Assembly: GCF_963678635.1 (NCBI RefSeq)
Contig: NC_087063.1
Location: 40,316,759 to 40,380,758 of the forward strand
Reading direction: 5' to 3'
DNA length: 64,000 nt
From: Symsagittifera roscoffensis
Taxonomy: Eukaryota; Xenacoelomorpha; Acoela; Convolutidae
In this document: positions 1-11,715 of the stretch, in pieces
How the letters are laid out: every line of letters begins with the position of its first letter
Numbering within the stretch: the first letter of the stretch is position 1
The notes under the pieces: generated by a model
Database searches by the model: none
Told to the model about the DNA's origin: nothing
What the model saw: the letters and a program-made list of their open reading frames with translations, nothing else
Made by a program: the position numbers and the translations under genes

Positions 1-110
1 GAGGAGGAAAAAGAGGAGAATGAGGAAGAGGAGGAGGAAGGGGGTTACTAAACGCGGGGGCGGAAAGTATTGTGGGGAGGGGTTAAATATCGGGGAGGGG
101 CTTAAGTGGG
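1..110. repeat. purine-rich low-complexity tract
   Basis: The + strand is almost pure A/G at the start (GAGGAGGAAAAAGAGGAG and similar), followed by G-rich sequence. It is a simple low-complexity tract that continues off the left edge. No coding signal is seen. Confidence 0.8.
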
Positions 111-1130
111 GAAGTATAAAATTTCAGAAACTAAAAATTGGAGTAAAACAGTAAAAATTGGCGAGGAAAAATAGAAAAAATAAGTAAAATTTTCTCAGCC
201 ACCTTTAATCTAGTTTTATCTAATGCAAGTCGTGTTTAGATTCAGTAGTTATTGTAATGTAATAAAAAAAGGTTCGAAAATTTTCGAAAAAAGTTTGATT
301 CTATTCAATTGATCGAACATTGTTTTTTTTTTAAATTTGAATAACAGTTTTTGGCTCAAACATACAATCCACCCCTATGTGACCTACCGTAGAATGACCT
401 CATTACTAGCATGTATTCATTCTGAAAATTAATTCCACATAAAATATAATCTTTTCAAACAAAAGCGCGCAGAATGCACTAGTTGAGAAAGCTTTTATCC
501 GGAACATTTATTTTATACTGTTCTTGAACTAAAATGGTAACAATAATTTTGGTTCAGATTAACTTTTTGGATTAATTAAATTATTTTATTTTGCACACGA
601 AAATTAACTTTTGAAAAATCTGTATTTTATTCCCCTTAAATTGATTGGGGGCGAATTGAACGGGTGATCTAAGTTTTTATCATCTGACAACTATCAGAGC
701 CCTTAGCTCGAAATAAAGAAAAAATCATTGCCTGAAATTATTTTTAGTGGAGAGGGTTTATGAAAATTGCTGGCACTTTGAGATACTTAATGAACGTTCT
801 ACAAACACACTGTCCCGCAGTGAGGTTCCATGGATAAAAATCAATAAAAACGATTTTCGTGGTCAAAAAGGTTGCCTTTATTATCGGTTATAAATACATT
901 TTGGGACCGCGCAATCGGTTATAATCTATTATAACCCTTTATTTGTAGAGAAATTAAATCGATTGTAATCCATTTAATGGATTAAAATGGATTATGATCT
1001 CTATAAATTTCTTCCGAAATCTCTGCAGAAACTACAGCATTACTCGATTTAAAAATGTGTAGAATGTATATATGTATAGAACAATATCCCTCAAACTTAA
1101 AAACCAGGTTTTCTCAATTTAAACACTCAA
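111..1130. other. AT-rich stretch without a gene; fragment of a GATTATAAT-type repeat at 812-1005
   Basis: No convincing open frame is present. The part from about 812 (CCCGCAGTGAGGTTCCATG, then AAAATCAATAAAAACGATT) resembles the outer end of the MITE near 48505-48545. It is followed by diverged TTATAATC/GATTATAA blocks up to about 1005. It is probably a decayed relative of that family. The rest is featureless to my reading. Confidence 0.5.
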
Positions 1131-1480
1131 GTTGAACACGCACAAATATCCACTAACAACCCCCCCCCTCACCCCCACACTCACACTTTTATCCGCTGCA
1201 CATCTACCCCTCAGCATATCCCACCGCCCGCACCTATCCTCCACCCTCCCACAACTACTTGACACCCGTAAGTTTGGCGGGAGAGGCGTAGATATCTGTA
1301 TTAGGGTTGAAAGTGTGTGGGGGTATGGGTACGGGTGTATGGTTTTCTTCATGTAATTTTACGGTTAATATAATTGAGGGGTAAGTGGTGGGGGAGGGGA
1401 GGTAGTGATACAAGTCAGAAGAAGTAAGAATGGCGGGAGTCAGTGTATGTATTTTGGGGGAGGGGAGACAAGAAGACAAA
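1131..1480. repeat. strand-asymmetric C-rich then G-rich low-complexity tract
   Basis: About 130 bp of C-rich + strand (CCCCCCCCCTCACCCCC and CACCCT blocks) is followed by about 180 bp of G-rich sequence (GGGGGTATGGGTACGGG, GGGGGAGGGGAGG). The two halves are roughly complementary in composition, so a foldback or G-quadruplex is possible. Open frames here on both strands come from stop-poor low complexity. A similar tract lies at 39130-39440. Confidence 0.7.
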
Positions 1481-1589
1481 AAAACAAGAAAACTATATAA
1501 TATTTTGTTGTAGCTAAATTTAAAATTTTTGCCCATTTCTTAAAAACTTTTGATGCTTTAAAACTGGCAAATTTAGCTTATTAACCAAA

Positions 1590-2052
1590 CAAGATTGCTC
1601 TTATCAGGATGAAGCCTTGAATGTTCCGTCTGCATTTTAAGGTCTGGAGCAGTGATAACATTAAAAATTTGAATAAAAAAATTTTTTTTTCCTAGATTTT
1701 GCTCCTATTAACAAATCAATTATGGCAGTCAAGTTTCTTGAACCAGTTTGTAACGATTTCTAAGACGGATTAAATCTACGCTTACGCATTAATAATGCGA
1801 TATATATCGCGCGTTAATTGTTCTAATTTGGCCAAAATGGCATTCCTTAAACCCCCATAACCTTAAAAAAATAATTAATGTTGAAATATTATTTCAAATT
1901 TAAGCTCAAGACAACAGTAGTTATTGATTGATATTTTAAAAAATCCGTCAAAAAAGGCTAGTTAAAAAGTCGAAATTTGTCTGAAGAAAAAAATCCACCC
2001 GAGCACAAATATTCTGTTACTGTCGTTTCGAAAGTCGGAACAAAAAGCTGCA
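1590..2052 (-). repeat. dispersed repeat Rep-A, copy 1
   Basis: A member of a ~530-bp non-coding repeat seen at least seven times in this window. Shared blocks, in order on this strand, are the GCTCxTATCAGGxxGAAGCC end, GGAGCAGT, TTTTGCTCCTATTAACAAAT, ACGCATTAATAATGCGATAT, TTTGGCCAAAATGGCA and GAAAGTCGGAAC at the far end. It is inverted relative to the copy at 44401-44930. No coding capacity is seen, so a MITE-like non-autonomous element is likely. Confidence 0.75.
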
Positions 2053-2259
2053 TTTTAATCCAGCTCTGGAAATCTGTTGAAATCAATTTGAGACAGGCTA
2101 TTTAGCGTAATTATTGCATGAACAGACGCTACATACATCGCTTTGAGTTTAAAGTTGCGCAAATAGGAAGGTTACAAGGAAATGAAAACAAAACCCAAAC
2201 ACAGCTTTTTGTGACACTTTTCCACAACTGTTTTTTTTTAAAAACAGGAAGTAATTTAG

Positions 2260-2580
2260 AGATGTAGTGTCACAAAAAAGCTCTGTTTTTTTTTCCGAAA
2301 CCGAAAAAGCAAAGAAAAAACTGTGCCCGTTTGGTTTTTTCTCCAGAAAAATTTTGAACTTTTAACTAACCATATTTCACGGAGTTTTTTAAGCTCCAAA
2401 AAGTGTTGCTGTCCTGAGCTGAACTTCAAAAAACACATTAGCTGTGATCGTTTTTCCTAAAGCTATGGGGTTTTAAAAATACTAATTTGGCAAATTTGCT
2501 ACATATTAACGCCCGATATAGGTCGCGCTATAAACGTGTAAGCAGAGTTTTGATTCATCTTAGAAATTGTTCCACATTGG
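2260..2580 (+). repeat. dispersed repeat Rep-A, partial diverged copy 2
   Basis: Carries the Rep-A blocks CTCCAGAAAAATTTTGAAC, GTGATCGTTTTTCCTAAAG, GATATAGGTCGCGCTATAAA and TTAGAAATTGTTCCA in the + orientation. It lacks the outer hairpin end and lies back-to-back with copy 1, about 200 bp away. Confidence 0.6.
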
Positions 2581-2678
2581 ACTATTTAGACTATTTAATA
2601 CTTTTGCAACAGTCAAAATATAATTTTGAACTTCACATAGCGTGTGGAAGGATGATTTAGAAAAAAACTGAAATGAGG

Positions 2679-3185
2679 CTGCTTGTATCAGGGCGAAACC
2701 ATGAGTGTTCCCACCGCCCTTCAAGGCTTATGGAGCAGTAATTAAATGAAAAAAAAAAATCAAATGATATAAAATAAAACGCATTTTTTTAAAAGTTGAG
2801 ATTTTTTGTGAAAAGCATCCCACCCCCACACGCCATATAAAGTACAAAATGATAGATTTCGCTCCTAATAACAAATCAATTATGGCAAGTAATCTTCCTT
2901 TAACTAATTTTGAACGATTTATAAGACGGATCAAATCTCCGCTTACGCGTTCATAGCGCCGAATATATTGAGCGTCAATTGACCCAAGTTGGCCAAAATG
3001 GCAATTTTCAAACCCCCTTAATTTTATTAAAAAGAATCACAAGTAAAATAACTGCTCAAATTTTAGCCCAGGACAATACTAACAAACCAAAACTGAGCGC
3101 AAATTTTCCGTTAGTTTCGTTACGAAAGTCGAAACAACAAAAAAATAATTGTTTCTGTTTTTGTTCGAAAATTTGCACTTTTTAA
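2679..3185 (-). repeat. dispersed repeat Rep-A, copy 3
   Basis: Starts with GCTTGTATCAGGGCGAAACC and contains ATGGAGCAGTAATTAAATG, TTTCGCTCCTAATAACAAAT, CTCCGCTTACGCGTTCATAG and TTGGCCAAAATGGCAATTTT. It ends near the CGAAAGTCGAAAC block. It has the same orientation as copy 1. No coding is recognised. Confidence 0.7.
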
Positions 3186-3593
3186 AAAAGCCAACACTGG
3201 TCAGTAGACCTTAAAAAGCAGTCAAAACACTCAGCGTTTTGCTTGTTCTTCCTGGTTAATGATGCTCTTCTTGGTCAATTTATTATGAGTTAATTAGTTA
3301 ATTGTGGGTTGCAAACTGTGTTACTGTTTTAAATACCTGCATTCGTCTCGCGTTGATTTAAGTGTTGTGTAATTTTGGTCAAATTCAAGATTTCTATAAA
3401 CAGTTGATTTATTGTCTAGTTTTTCCGTTATTTGAGATCTTACTTGTCAAACTGGTGTTTTTTGTTACAAACACTCGTTTTGATTTAGTCGTAATTAATG
3501 TAGTTTTTACTTCTAAAAACTGGAACTGACAGTTATAATTTTTTTAATTTAACTTCTTGCTGAACTCATGTTTGATGTTTTTGAGTTAACGTC
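3186..3593. other. AT-rich stretch, nothing recognised
   Basis: No sizeable open frame, no repeat shared with the rest of the window and no RNA gene signal were seen. Confidence 0.4.
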
Positions 3594-3966
3594 CTGGGTG
3601 GCTCACTCATTTAGTATTTTTAGATATGATACACCGTCTGTTCGTCACGCTATCTTAATTTCGGCCGGATAGATTCGTGCAACTGCTTAGTATAATACCG
3701 ATCTTAACCTGACTCTTATATCTCCTATTCTCAATAGATCTAGTTTTTACTGGCATTTGCGAGATAAGATATCAGGAACTGTTCTGAAAGAGAACGAAAA
3801 TTTGTTAAATTAAATTTATTCTATTCTGTCCTTGAAACTATCATTAGTTTAAGCAATACAATTTATAGTAAGTGTTAGTTATGGATCATGATTGGTTAGT
3901 AAGAAATATTTTACAGAGATAGTTTTCAATAATATAATTGGATATAAATACTAGTTTCAAACTGGT
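3594..3966 (+). repeat. left member of a ~375-bp direct-repeat pair (flank repeat R1)
   Basis: Matches 9326-9704 through most of its length. Shared blocks include GGCTCACTCA, ACACCGTCTGTTCGTCACGC, GATAGATTCGTGCAACT, TTTGCGAGATAA and a final ~90 bp (from GTTAGTTATGGATCATGATT to TTTCAAACTGGTT) that is identical by eye. The pair brackets about 5.4 kb of gene-free, internally duplicated DNA, which recalls the long terminal repeats of a non-autonomous element. No primer-binding site or coding region was found inside. A third, more diverged relative begins at about 24425. Confidence 0.65.
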
Positions 3967-5032
3967 TCCACCCATCTGGAGTTTATAGAGTCCTAAATTT
4001 AATGTATATTGTAGTAAGGGCGGATGAAGAATTTTCTTGGTTCTTGGAGTAGATTCTTTTGAAGCAAGGCTGCCTGAGTGAAGAGAAAGAAATGGTTGCT
4101 CGTGTTGCAGAGTAATTGTTTTCCTGGAGGTAAAAGATCAGGTGGCTCGTTCCTTTAGAAGTGCGTTTCCTGTATCCTGATCGTGTTGAGTGATCGTGTT
4201 TCAGATTTATGCAATGAAGTGTTGACTTTGGTAAGTTAGAGTGAGAATACGTGCATTCTCTCAACTTTTCATCAAAAAGCGAGAAGGGGTTTGACTTCTC
4301 TGTGTGAATTGCCAAGTGACTAGGATTCGTATGTGAGATCAACTTCGTGTTGGTCATTGTTCTTCTTCAATGGGTTTTTTTTGCAGCGATGTTGTGTCCA
4401 TCCTTTAAATGCCGTGAGGGTTGTGACTATAGCAACAATCCAAAATATTTGCCAACGAAGAGTCAAAATGTCATCGAGTTTTCATATCCCTTTGCTGCTA
4501 ATTTCTTTTTGCTCCAAGAATTCTTCTAACATTGCATATTAATATGTGCATCTTGTTGGTGATATCAGTTTTAGTTATGATTTGATTAGTTGTTTTCGGA
4601 AAAGAGTTTTGTTTAGTTTCAGTTATCTTAAAAAGTCGCTCACGATAGAGCTACTCTGGTTCCAAATAGGAGTGCGTGTCTTAAGCGTGGTGTAGTGCGG
4701 TGGTGAGACCAGCTACGGAGCATGCTCAGGACGTACTTTACTGGTGGATTAGGCCAATTGTGGGAATATAATTTTACCGTCTCTTTGAGCAGTTTCTCTT
4801 CTTGTGTCCAATTTACTGTTCCCCTTTATCAGGTCTTTTCTCTTTTTGTTTTTGGCTGTGTCCTTTTATCAAAAACAAATTGTCGTAATTTGTGTTTTAC
4901 TTTTAAGTTTTTAGTGTTTCGACTGGTTTTAATAAAACTTGAAAATGGGTTTCAAAAGATTAACTTATCCAGTTTTAGTCTGGGTCTAATCTTAATTGCT
5001 TTTATTGATGACTAAATCTCGAAGATTTTGAA
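3967..5032. other. non-coding stretch inside the R1-R2 interval
   Basis: Short open frames occur on both strands (for example 3983-4357 minus and 4722-5015 plus), but none has a recognisable domain or codon pattern. No tandem structure is seen here. Confidence 0.4.
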
Positions 5033-7338
5033 GTTCTCGTATTGTAATTGAGTCAGATTCCGAAACTGCGTTTCGTGTTCTTGAGAATTGTTGCTTAATA
5101 TTTTGTTTTTGTTTTGTCTTCTTTCTTGTCTGTTTTTTCGATCTGATGTATACAATTTTTTGCTTATCGGTGTAATTACAAGATCGTATCTTTCGTCTTT
5201 AGTTAAAAAATTGTAGAGTATTATTTTCAGATTGTTTTCAAAACCATCTTTTAACATAAGTGTTAGAATGATAGTTGCAAAAACCAGGACTAGGTTTTTT
5301 TTTCGTAAACTGTTAGATCTTTCGTTTTTTGTGAGATTATCTTAATCTTAGGGCACAGATTGTGGAGTGTAGACAGGTTGGAGAGAGAGATTATATTAAT
5401 TCTTTAGAATGTGATCATACTTTCTCAACGGTTAAGTTTTATGTTAAGGAAAACTTACTAAATCTTACATAGGGTTTTGATTTGTAATCGAATTTTGGAC
5501 AATAGTAAGACAATGCACAGGGTTCAGGTAATTTTGGAACACAAGTAGATCGTTAGATACTGTTTTAGATCTTACTAATTCTAGGTATATTTAAGCCTGG
5601 CTCTATAAAGAGGAGGATCTATAGTTGATGATGAGTAACCGAAGTTCTTCACGGTTTGTTTGCGAAGTTCTTCAATGGTTAGTTTTTTAAGAGTTTTTAC
5701 TAGTCTTGGGTCGTTGATAAGGTTTGGAGAGTGAATCGACGTTTGAGGTTGTTACACACTTTCATTAAGAAATGAGGTGAACAAAGTTATTTTGATTGAT
5801 CCAAGGAAAGCCTTGATGATCGAATATTTTGAAATGAATTAAAATTTAGGATTAAGTTAAAAATTAAAAATCCAATGATAGCCTTGTTGATCTGGTATAA
5901 AGAAAATTTAAATTGTTACAAAACAACTGTAGACCTTGACAATTTTTAAGCTTAAGGTTTCAGTTTTAGAAAAAAGTTAGATTTTTGAAGGAGAGTTGAT
6001 TTTAAAAATTAAAGATTTAAATGATATTAAATTCTGAGTGATTATGGTTATGTTTCAAATGAAAGAACAAGGAAGCTTACTTGATTTGTGCGATGATGAG
6101 GATGTGAGTCCTTTAGAAGCAAAGGACTTATATAAATCTAATGAAACTCACTTTAAATTGATTTCCTAACTAATTTTTGTAATTTTTTTTCGATTTATTT
6201 TGAATTTAAAAAAGTTTTGAAGTTACTGCAGATTTGTTGGAAATGAACGACATTTGTATGATTTTATCAGTCGCTCAATTAATATATATTATTTGTTTTA
6301 CATCATTGAGAGGAATATAGCTCGGAAATGAATCTTACTGCTCCAAGTAATTTATTTCATATTAGTGAATGATAATGTACTGCATTGATAATCTTGTAGA
6401 CAAGTAGTCGTTGCAGTCTGCTTTTTTTTGTTTAAGGATGTCGAGGCTTGGTCTGTTATTCGGGTTTGACCTGGGGTATGTTTGGATACTGTTTGGTATT
6501 GGTTGGACTTTTTGAGACGTGGAGGTAAGTTTCCAATACCTTTTAACGTTTTTATATTTTGTGTTTGTGTTTGTATCTTAAATCTTATGTCTATTTTGAG
6601 TTTGCTAAAACTAAATTTGTAGAGGTTTTTGTTCATTTATTATATGTTATTTGTTTTACATCATTGAGAGGTATATAGCTCGGAAATGAATCTTACTGCT
6701 CCAAGTAAATTATTTCATATTAGTGAATGCTAATGTACTGCATTGATAATCTTGTAGACAAGTAGTCGTTGCAGTCTGCTTTTTTTTGTTTAAGGATGTC
6801 GAGGCTTGGTCTGTTATTCGGGTTTGACCTGGGGTAAGTTTGGATACTGTTTGGTTTTGGTTGGACTTTTTGAGACGTGGAGGTAAGTTTCCAATACCTT
6901 TTAACGTTTTTATATTTTGTGTTTGTGTTTGGATCTTACATCTTATGTCTATTTTGAGTTTGCTAAAACTAAATTTGTAGAGGTTTTTGTTCATTTATTA
7001 TATGTTATTTGTTTTACATCATTGAGAGGTATGTAGCTCGGAAATTAATCTTACTGCTCCAAGTAAATTATTTCATATTAGTGAATGCTAATGTACTGCA
7101 TTGATAATCTTGTAGACAAGTAGTCGTTGCAGTCTGCTTTTTTGTTTAAAGATGTCGAGGCTCGGTCTGTTATTCGGGTTTGGCCTGGGGTAAGTTTGGA
7201 TACTGTTTGGTTTTGGTTAGACTTTTTGAGACGTGGAGGTAAGTTTTCAATACTTTTTAACATTTTTATGTTTTGTGTTTGTGTTTGGATCTTAGATCTT
7301 ATGTCTATTTTGAATTTTTTTAAATTAAATTTTTTGAG
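5033..7338. repeat. first unit of a ~2.3 kb tandem duplication
   Basis: From GTTCTCGTATTGTAATTGAG at 5033 the sequence is repeated from 7339 at an offset of 2306-2307 bp, with only scattered substitutions and one-base indels (roughly 97% identical by eye over the stretches compared). The unit ends with three tandem copies of a 358-bp repeat. No gene is recognised. A minus-strand frame at 5012-5257 exists only because its sequence is duplicated at 7330-7563. Confidence 0.85.
6289..7330. repeat. 358-bp tandem repeat, three copies
   Basis: The marker CATCATTGAGAGG starts at 6301, 6659 and 7017, exactly 358 bp apart. Copies differ by few substitutions and by the length of a T run. Every copy has a minus-strand open frame of about 94 codons, but the T-run length shifts the frame between copies and most differences change amino acids, so coding is unlikely. 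On the + strand each copy has a T-rich tract ending in AG, then 39 nt, then a GTAAGT donor-like site, and a second GGTAAGT about 45 nt further on. Confidence 0.85.
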
Positions 7339-9300
7339 GTTCTCGTATTGTAATTGAGTCAGTTTCCGAAACTGCGTTTCGTGTTCTTGAGAATTGTTGC
7401 TTAATATTTTGTTTTTGTTTTGTCTTCTTTCTTGTCTGTTTTTTCGATCTGATGTATACAATTTTTTGCTTATCGGTGTAATTACAAGATCGTATCTTTC
7501 GTCTTTAGTTAAAAAGTTGTAGAGTATTATTTTCAAATTGCTTTCAAAACCATCTTTTGACATAAGTATTAGAATGATAGTTGCAAAAACCAGGACTAGG
7601 TTTTTTTTTCGTAAACTGTTAGATCTTTCGTTTTTTTGTGAGATTATCTTAATCTTAGGGCACAGATTGTGGAGTGTAGACAGGTTGGAGAGAGAGATTA
7701 TATTAATTCTTTAGAATGTGATCATACTTTCTCAACGGTTAAGTTTTATGTTAAGGAAAACTTACTAAATCTTACTTAGGGTCTTGATTTGTTATCGAAT
7801 TTTGGACAATAGTAAAACAATGCACAGGGTTCAAGTAATTTTGGAACACAAGTAGATCGTTAGATACTGTTTTAAATCTTACTAATTCTAGGTATGTTTA
7901 AGCCTGGCTCTATAAAGAGGAGGATCTATAGTTGATGATGAGTAACCGAAGTTCTTCATGGTTTGTTTGCGAAGTTCTTCAATGGTTAGTTTTTTAAGAG
8001 TTTTTACTAGTCTTGGGTCGTTGATAAGGTTTGGAGAGTGAATCGACGTTTGAGGTTGTTAAACACTTTCATTAAGAAATGAGGTGAACAAAGTTATTTT
8101 GATTGATCCAAGGAAAGCCTTGATGATCGAATATTTTGAAATGAATTAAAATTTAGGATTAAGTTAAAAATTAAAAATCCAATGATAGCCTTGTTGATCT
8201 GGTATAAAGAAAATTTAAGTTGTTACAAAACAACGGTAGACCTTGACAATTTTTAAGCTTAAGGTTTCAGTTTTAGAAAAAAGTTATATTTTTGAAGGAG
8301 AGTTGATTTTAAAAATTAAAGATTTAAATGATATTAAATTCTGAGTGATTATGGTTATGTTTCAAATGAAAGAACAAGGAAGCCTACATGATTTGTGCGA
8401 TGATGAGGATGTGAGTCCTTTAGAAGCAAAGGACTTATATAAATCTAATGAAACTCACTTTAAATTGATTTCCTAACTAATTTTTGTAATTTTTTTTCGA
8501 TTTATTTTGAATTTACAAAAGTTTTGAAGTTACTGCAGATTTGTTGGAAATGAACGACATTTGTATGATTTTATCAGTCGCTCAATTAATATATATTATT
8601 TGTTTTACATCATTGAGAGGAATATAGCTCGGAATTGAATCTTACTGCTCCAAGTAATTTTTTTCATATTAGTGAATGATAATGTACTGCATTGATAATC
8701 TTGTAGACAAGTAGTCGTTGCAGTCTGCTTTTTTTTGTTTAAGGATGTCGAGGCTTGGTCTGTTATTCGGGTTTGACCTGGGGTAAGTTTGGATACTTTT
8801 TGGTATTGGTTAGACTTTTTGAGACGTGGAGGTAAGTTTCCAATACTGTTTATCATTTTTATATTTTGTGTTTGTGTTTGGATCTTACATCTTATGTCTA
8901 TTTTGAATTTGCTAAAACTAAATTTGTAGAGGTTTTTGTTCATTTATTATATGTTATTTGTTTTACATCATTGAGAGGTATATAGCTCGGAAATGAATCT
9001 AACTGCTCCAAGTAAATTATTTCATATTAGTGAATGATAATGTACTGCATTGATAATCTTGTAGACAAGTAGTCGTTGCAGTCTGCTTTTTTGTTTAAAG
9101 ATGTCGAGGCTTGGTCTGTTATTCGGGTTTGGCCTGGGGTAAGTTTGGATACTGTTTGGTTTTGGTTAGACTTTTTGAGACGTGGAGGTAAGTTTTCAAT
9201 ACTTTTTAACATTTTTATGTTTTGTGTTTGTGTTTGGATCTTAGATCTTATGTCTATTTTGAATTTGCTAAAACTAAATTTTTTGAGGTTTTTGTTCGAG
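7339..9300. repeat. second unit of the ~2.3 kb tandem duplication
   Basis: A near-identical copy of 5033-7338, except that it holds only two of the 358-bp repeats instead of three. This accounts for its shorter length. It ends at about 9300 and passes directly into flank repeat R2. The high similarity implies a recent duplication or an unresolved assembly feature. Confidence 0.85.
8596..9295. repeat. 358-bp tandem repeat, two copies
   Basis: The same repeat as at 6289-7330, with CATCATTGAGAGG at 8608 and 8966 (358 bp apart). The second copy runs into the R2 boundary. The copy number difference (3 against 2) between the large duplicated units points to unequal exchange after, or together with, the 2.3 kb duplication. 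Confidence 0.85.
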
Positions 9301-9325
9301 AATTTTGGTCGCACCAGATGAAACT

Positions 9326-9704
9326 ATGTCCGGGTTGGCTCACTCACAGACGAGTTTCAGATAAATTACACCGTCTGTTCGTCACGCTATCTTACTTTCG
9401 GCGGGATAGATTCGTGCAACTTCTTAGTCTAACACCGATCTTAATCTTACTCTTATATTCTCAAGTCTCCATAGATCTAGTGTTTACTGGTATTTGCGAG
9501 ATAAGTTATCAGAAAATCTTCTGAAAAAGAACGACTGTTTGCTAAATTAAATTTGTTCTGTTCTGTCGCTGAAACTCTGAATAATTTCAGCTATACAATT
9601 TATAGTAAGTGTTAGTTATGGATCATGATTGGTTAGTAAGAAATATTTTACAGAGATAGTTTTCAATAATATAATTGGATATAAATACTAGTTTCAAACT
9701 GGTT
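9326..9704 (+). repeat. right member of the ~375-bp direct-repeat pair (flank repeat R2)
   Basis: The direct-repeat partner of 3594-3966 in the same orientation. The last ~90 bp are identical by eye. A diverged extra copy of its terminal ~85 bp follows in tandem at 9704-9785 (ATGGATTATGGTTGGGTGAT ... TTTTGAATTGGTT). Just upstream, at 9306-9320, is TCGCACCAGATGA, which also begins the relative at 24425. Confidence 0.65.
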
Positions 9705-9785
9705 ATGGATTATGGTTGGGTGATAACCAATGTTTTACAAAGATGGTTTCATCAATAATATAAATACTGTTTTTGAATTGGTTCC

Positions 9786-11588
9786 TTTTTTGCTAATCAA
9801 TCCGGGTTTGGTTTAACAGTTCTTTGTTGTTTTTTCATTAGCCGTTGGCAATTTTTTTTTGTTGTTGAACGTGTTTTGACTCGTCATCTAATGAGTTTTG
9901 CAATTTTTAGTGAATTGTCTTTCTTTTATCGTCATCTCAGGTTCACCCTGATTTAAATTTTGAATGATCGTTTGTATGAAATTTTGCGCTTAACTTTTTT
10001 TTCTTGAAACTGTAAGGGCTAGTTTTTTTTCCTGCAACCTTGAAAAAAATTTTCTCAAGCCCATCAATTTTTGATACCCGTAAAAATGTTGGAAATTCTT
10101 GGTAAAATCTTTAAAAAAATCTTGCCAAAGAATCTGAAAAAATTTCAAAGAATCTTTAGAAAAAAGTAGCAACAATTCTCTTAAAGATTTTTGACCATTT
10201 GCGAAGAAGATGGGTTATTTTAATTTCAAATTTTCCAAAATTTCAAAAAAGTTTTCGGCGATTTTTGGAAAATTAATACAAGACTTTCGAAAAAGATTTA
10301 TGCCTGAATAGCAACTCTACTATGTGCGCAAAAAACTCTGTTTCTGAACAAGCTTTAGTTTTAACTCTTAAAATTGCCAATCTTTTTCTTTGATCGCAAT
10401 AACTCATGTTTTCTTGGAAACTGTAAGATTAAAATATAGCATCAGTACCGAAACAAATGGACCAAAGTGACAATTTTTTACATCAAAAAGGTATTCTTAA
10501 AAATAATCTAAAAATATTTTCTATAGAAGTAAACTTTTTGGTGTTAATGAATGTGTTTGGGAGAAACGTGACTATGTGCTTGCTCAATAATTTGCTATGA
10601 ATTGCTTTGGAAAGAAAACGTTTCTTGAATATCTGTAAAGATCTTGAAGATTTTTGAAAATTTCACCAAAAATCAAATTCCTCTTTTGAGCTGCCAGAGC
10701 CATCTTACACGGTTTTTATGGCGTTTTCAAGTAGTTTGGACGTTTAGGTACCTTGAAAAAAGTCGGAAATATTTCAAAATTTCTTTGATATCTTGGATAA
10801 GTCTTCATGAAACTACTAGAGCTTGGCAAGATATCTGGAACTGAGTTCTATTGTATTGGAGCGTGATCTTCAACTATTGGTAGTCCATGTCCGTAGAACC
10901 AGTTAGTTTGGCTGTTTCTATTGTAGCACTGTAAAAAAAATTTGAAATTGTCAAAAAAATGCATTCGTTTTAATATTGCCCAAAGCGGATGGGTTCTTGA
11001 GTTATGTCCGCGTGTTGCTTGATAGTGTTTCTAAAATGCATGCATGATTGTTGAATAGTATGCAAAATAATCTTTAGTAAAACATACAGTTGCATATTTA
11101 GTGTGCAAATGAAAGTCTACAAAGTGCGAGGGCTTTGTTTTATCTTTCGAAGAAAATGACGCAATATTTGCGCTCATGTGTTTTTTATCCAGCCAAACTC
11201 CGACTTTTAACTGGCAAGTTCTGATAGGATTTTTCACACAATTTGAATGATAATGATGTCTTGAGCCCAAAATCAAAAAGATATTTACCCTGTGATTATT
11301 TAAGTTTTCCCGAGCTCAAATTCAGAAAAATATTTTACCCGTGATTAATTAAAGTTTGAAATTCAAAACTGGTGTTGATCTTTCTACATTTGGATTCAAT
11401 AAAACTTGATCCTTATATTAACGGAAGTCTAATTAGTGATTGTAAACGATGATACAACATTTTTGATTGTTTCTAAAATGGAAGTTTGTGTCTGCACGAA
11501 ATTTTTTCGGGGTGGAGTAGATTTTTTGAAGAAAATGGAATATTTATCCTTGTTTTTTTTTGTTCAGCCAACTTTTGTTAATCAAATT
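9786..11588. other. AT-rich stretch, nothing recognised
   Basis: Only short open frames are present (the longest about 80 codons), with no domain signals. Diverged GAAAATTTCAAA-type words recur at about 10050-10300 and 10640-10780, but no clear unit can be defined. Confidence 0.4.
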
Positions 11589-11715
11589 AATAATTTGATT
11601 AATAAGTTCATCCCATCTGCACCCCAGCTGGTCAAGGCCAGGGGCAATGGTTCTGACTTTATCAAATCATTAGAACTGATTCAAACGAAATGAAAGTCAC
11701 CACCGGGAACCCGTT

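Noticed and set aside
1119-1536. Overlapping open frames on both strands in the C/G-rich tract
   Set aside because: Stop-poor low-complexity sequence yields such frames by chance. There is no domain or conserved neighbour.
6352-9314. Minus-strand frames of ~94 codons in every 358-bp repeat, as a gene family
   Set aside because: The copies exist because the DNA is duplicated. T-run length changes shift the frame and most differences are amino-acid changing, so there is no sign of selection for protein.
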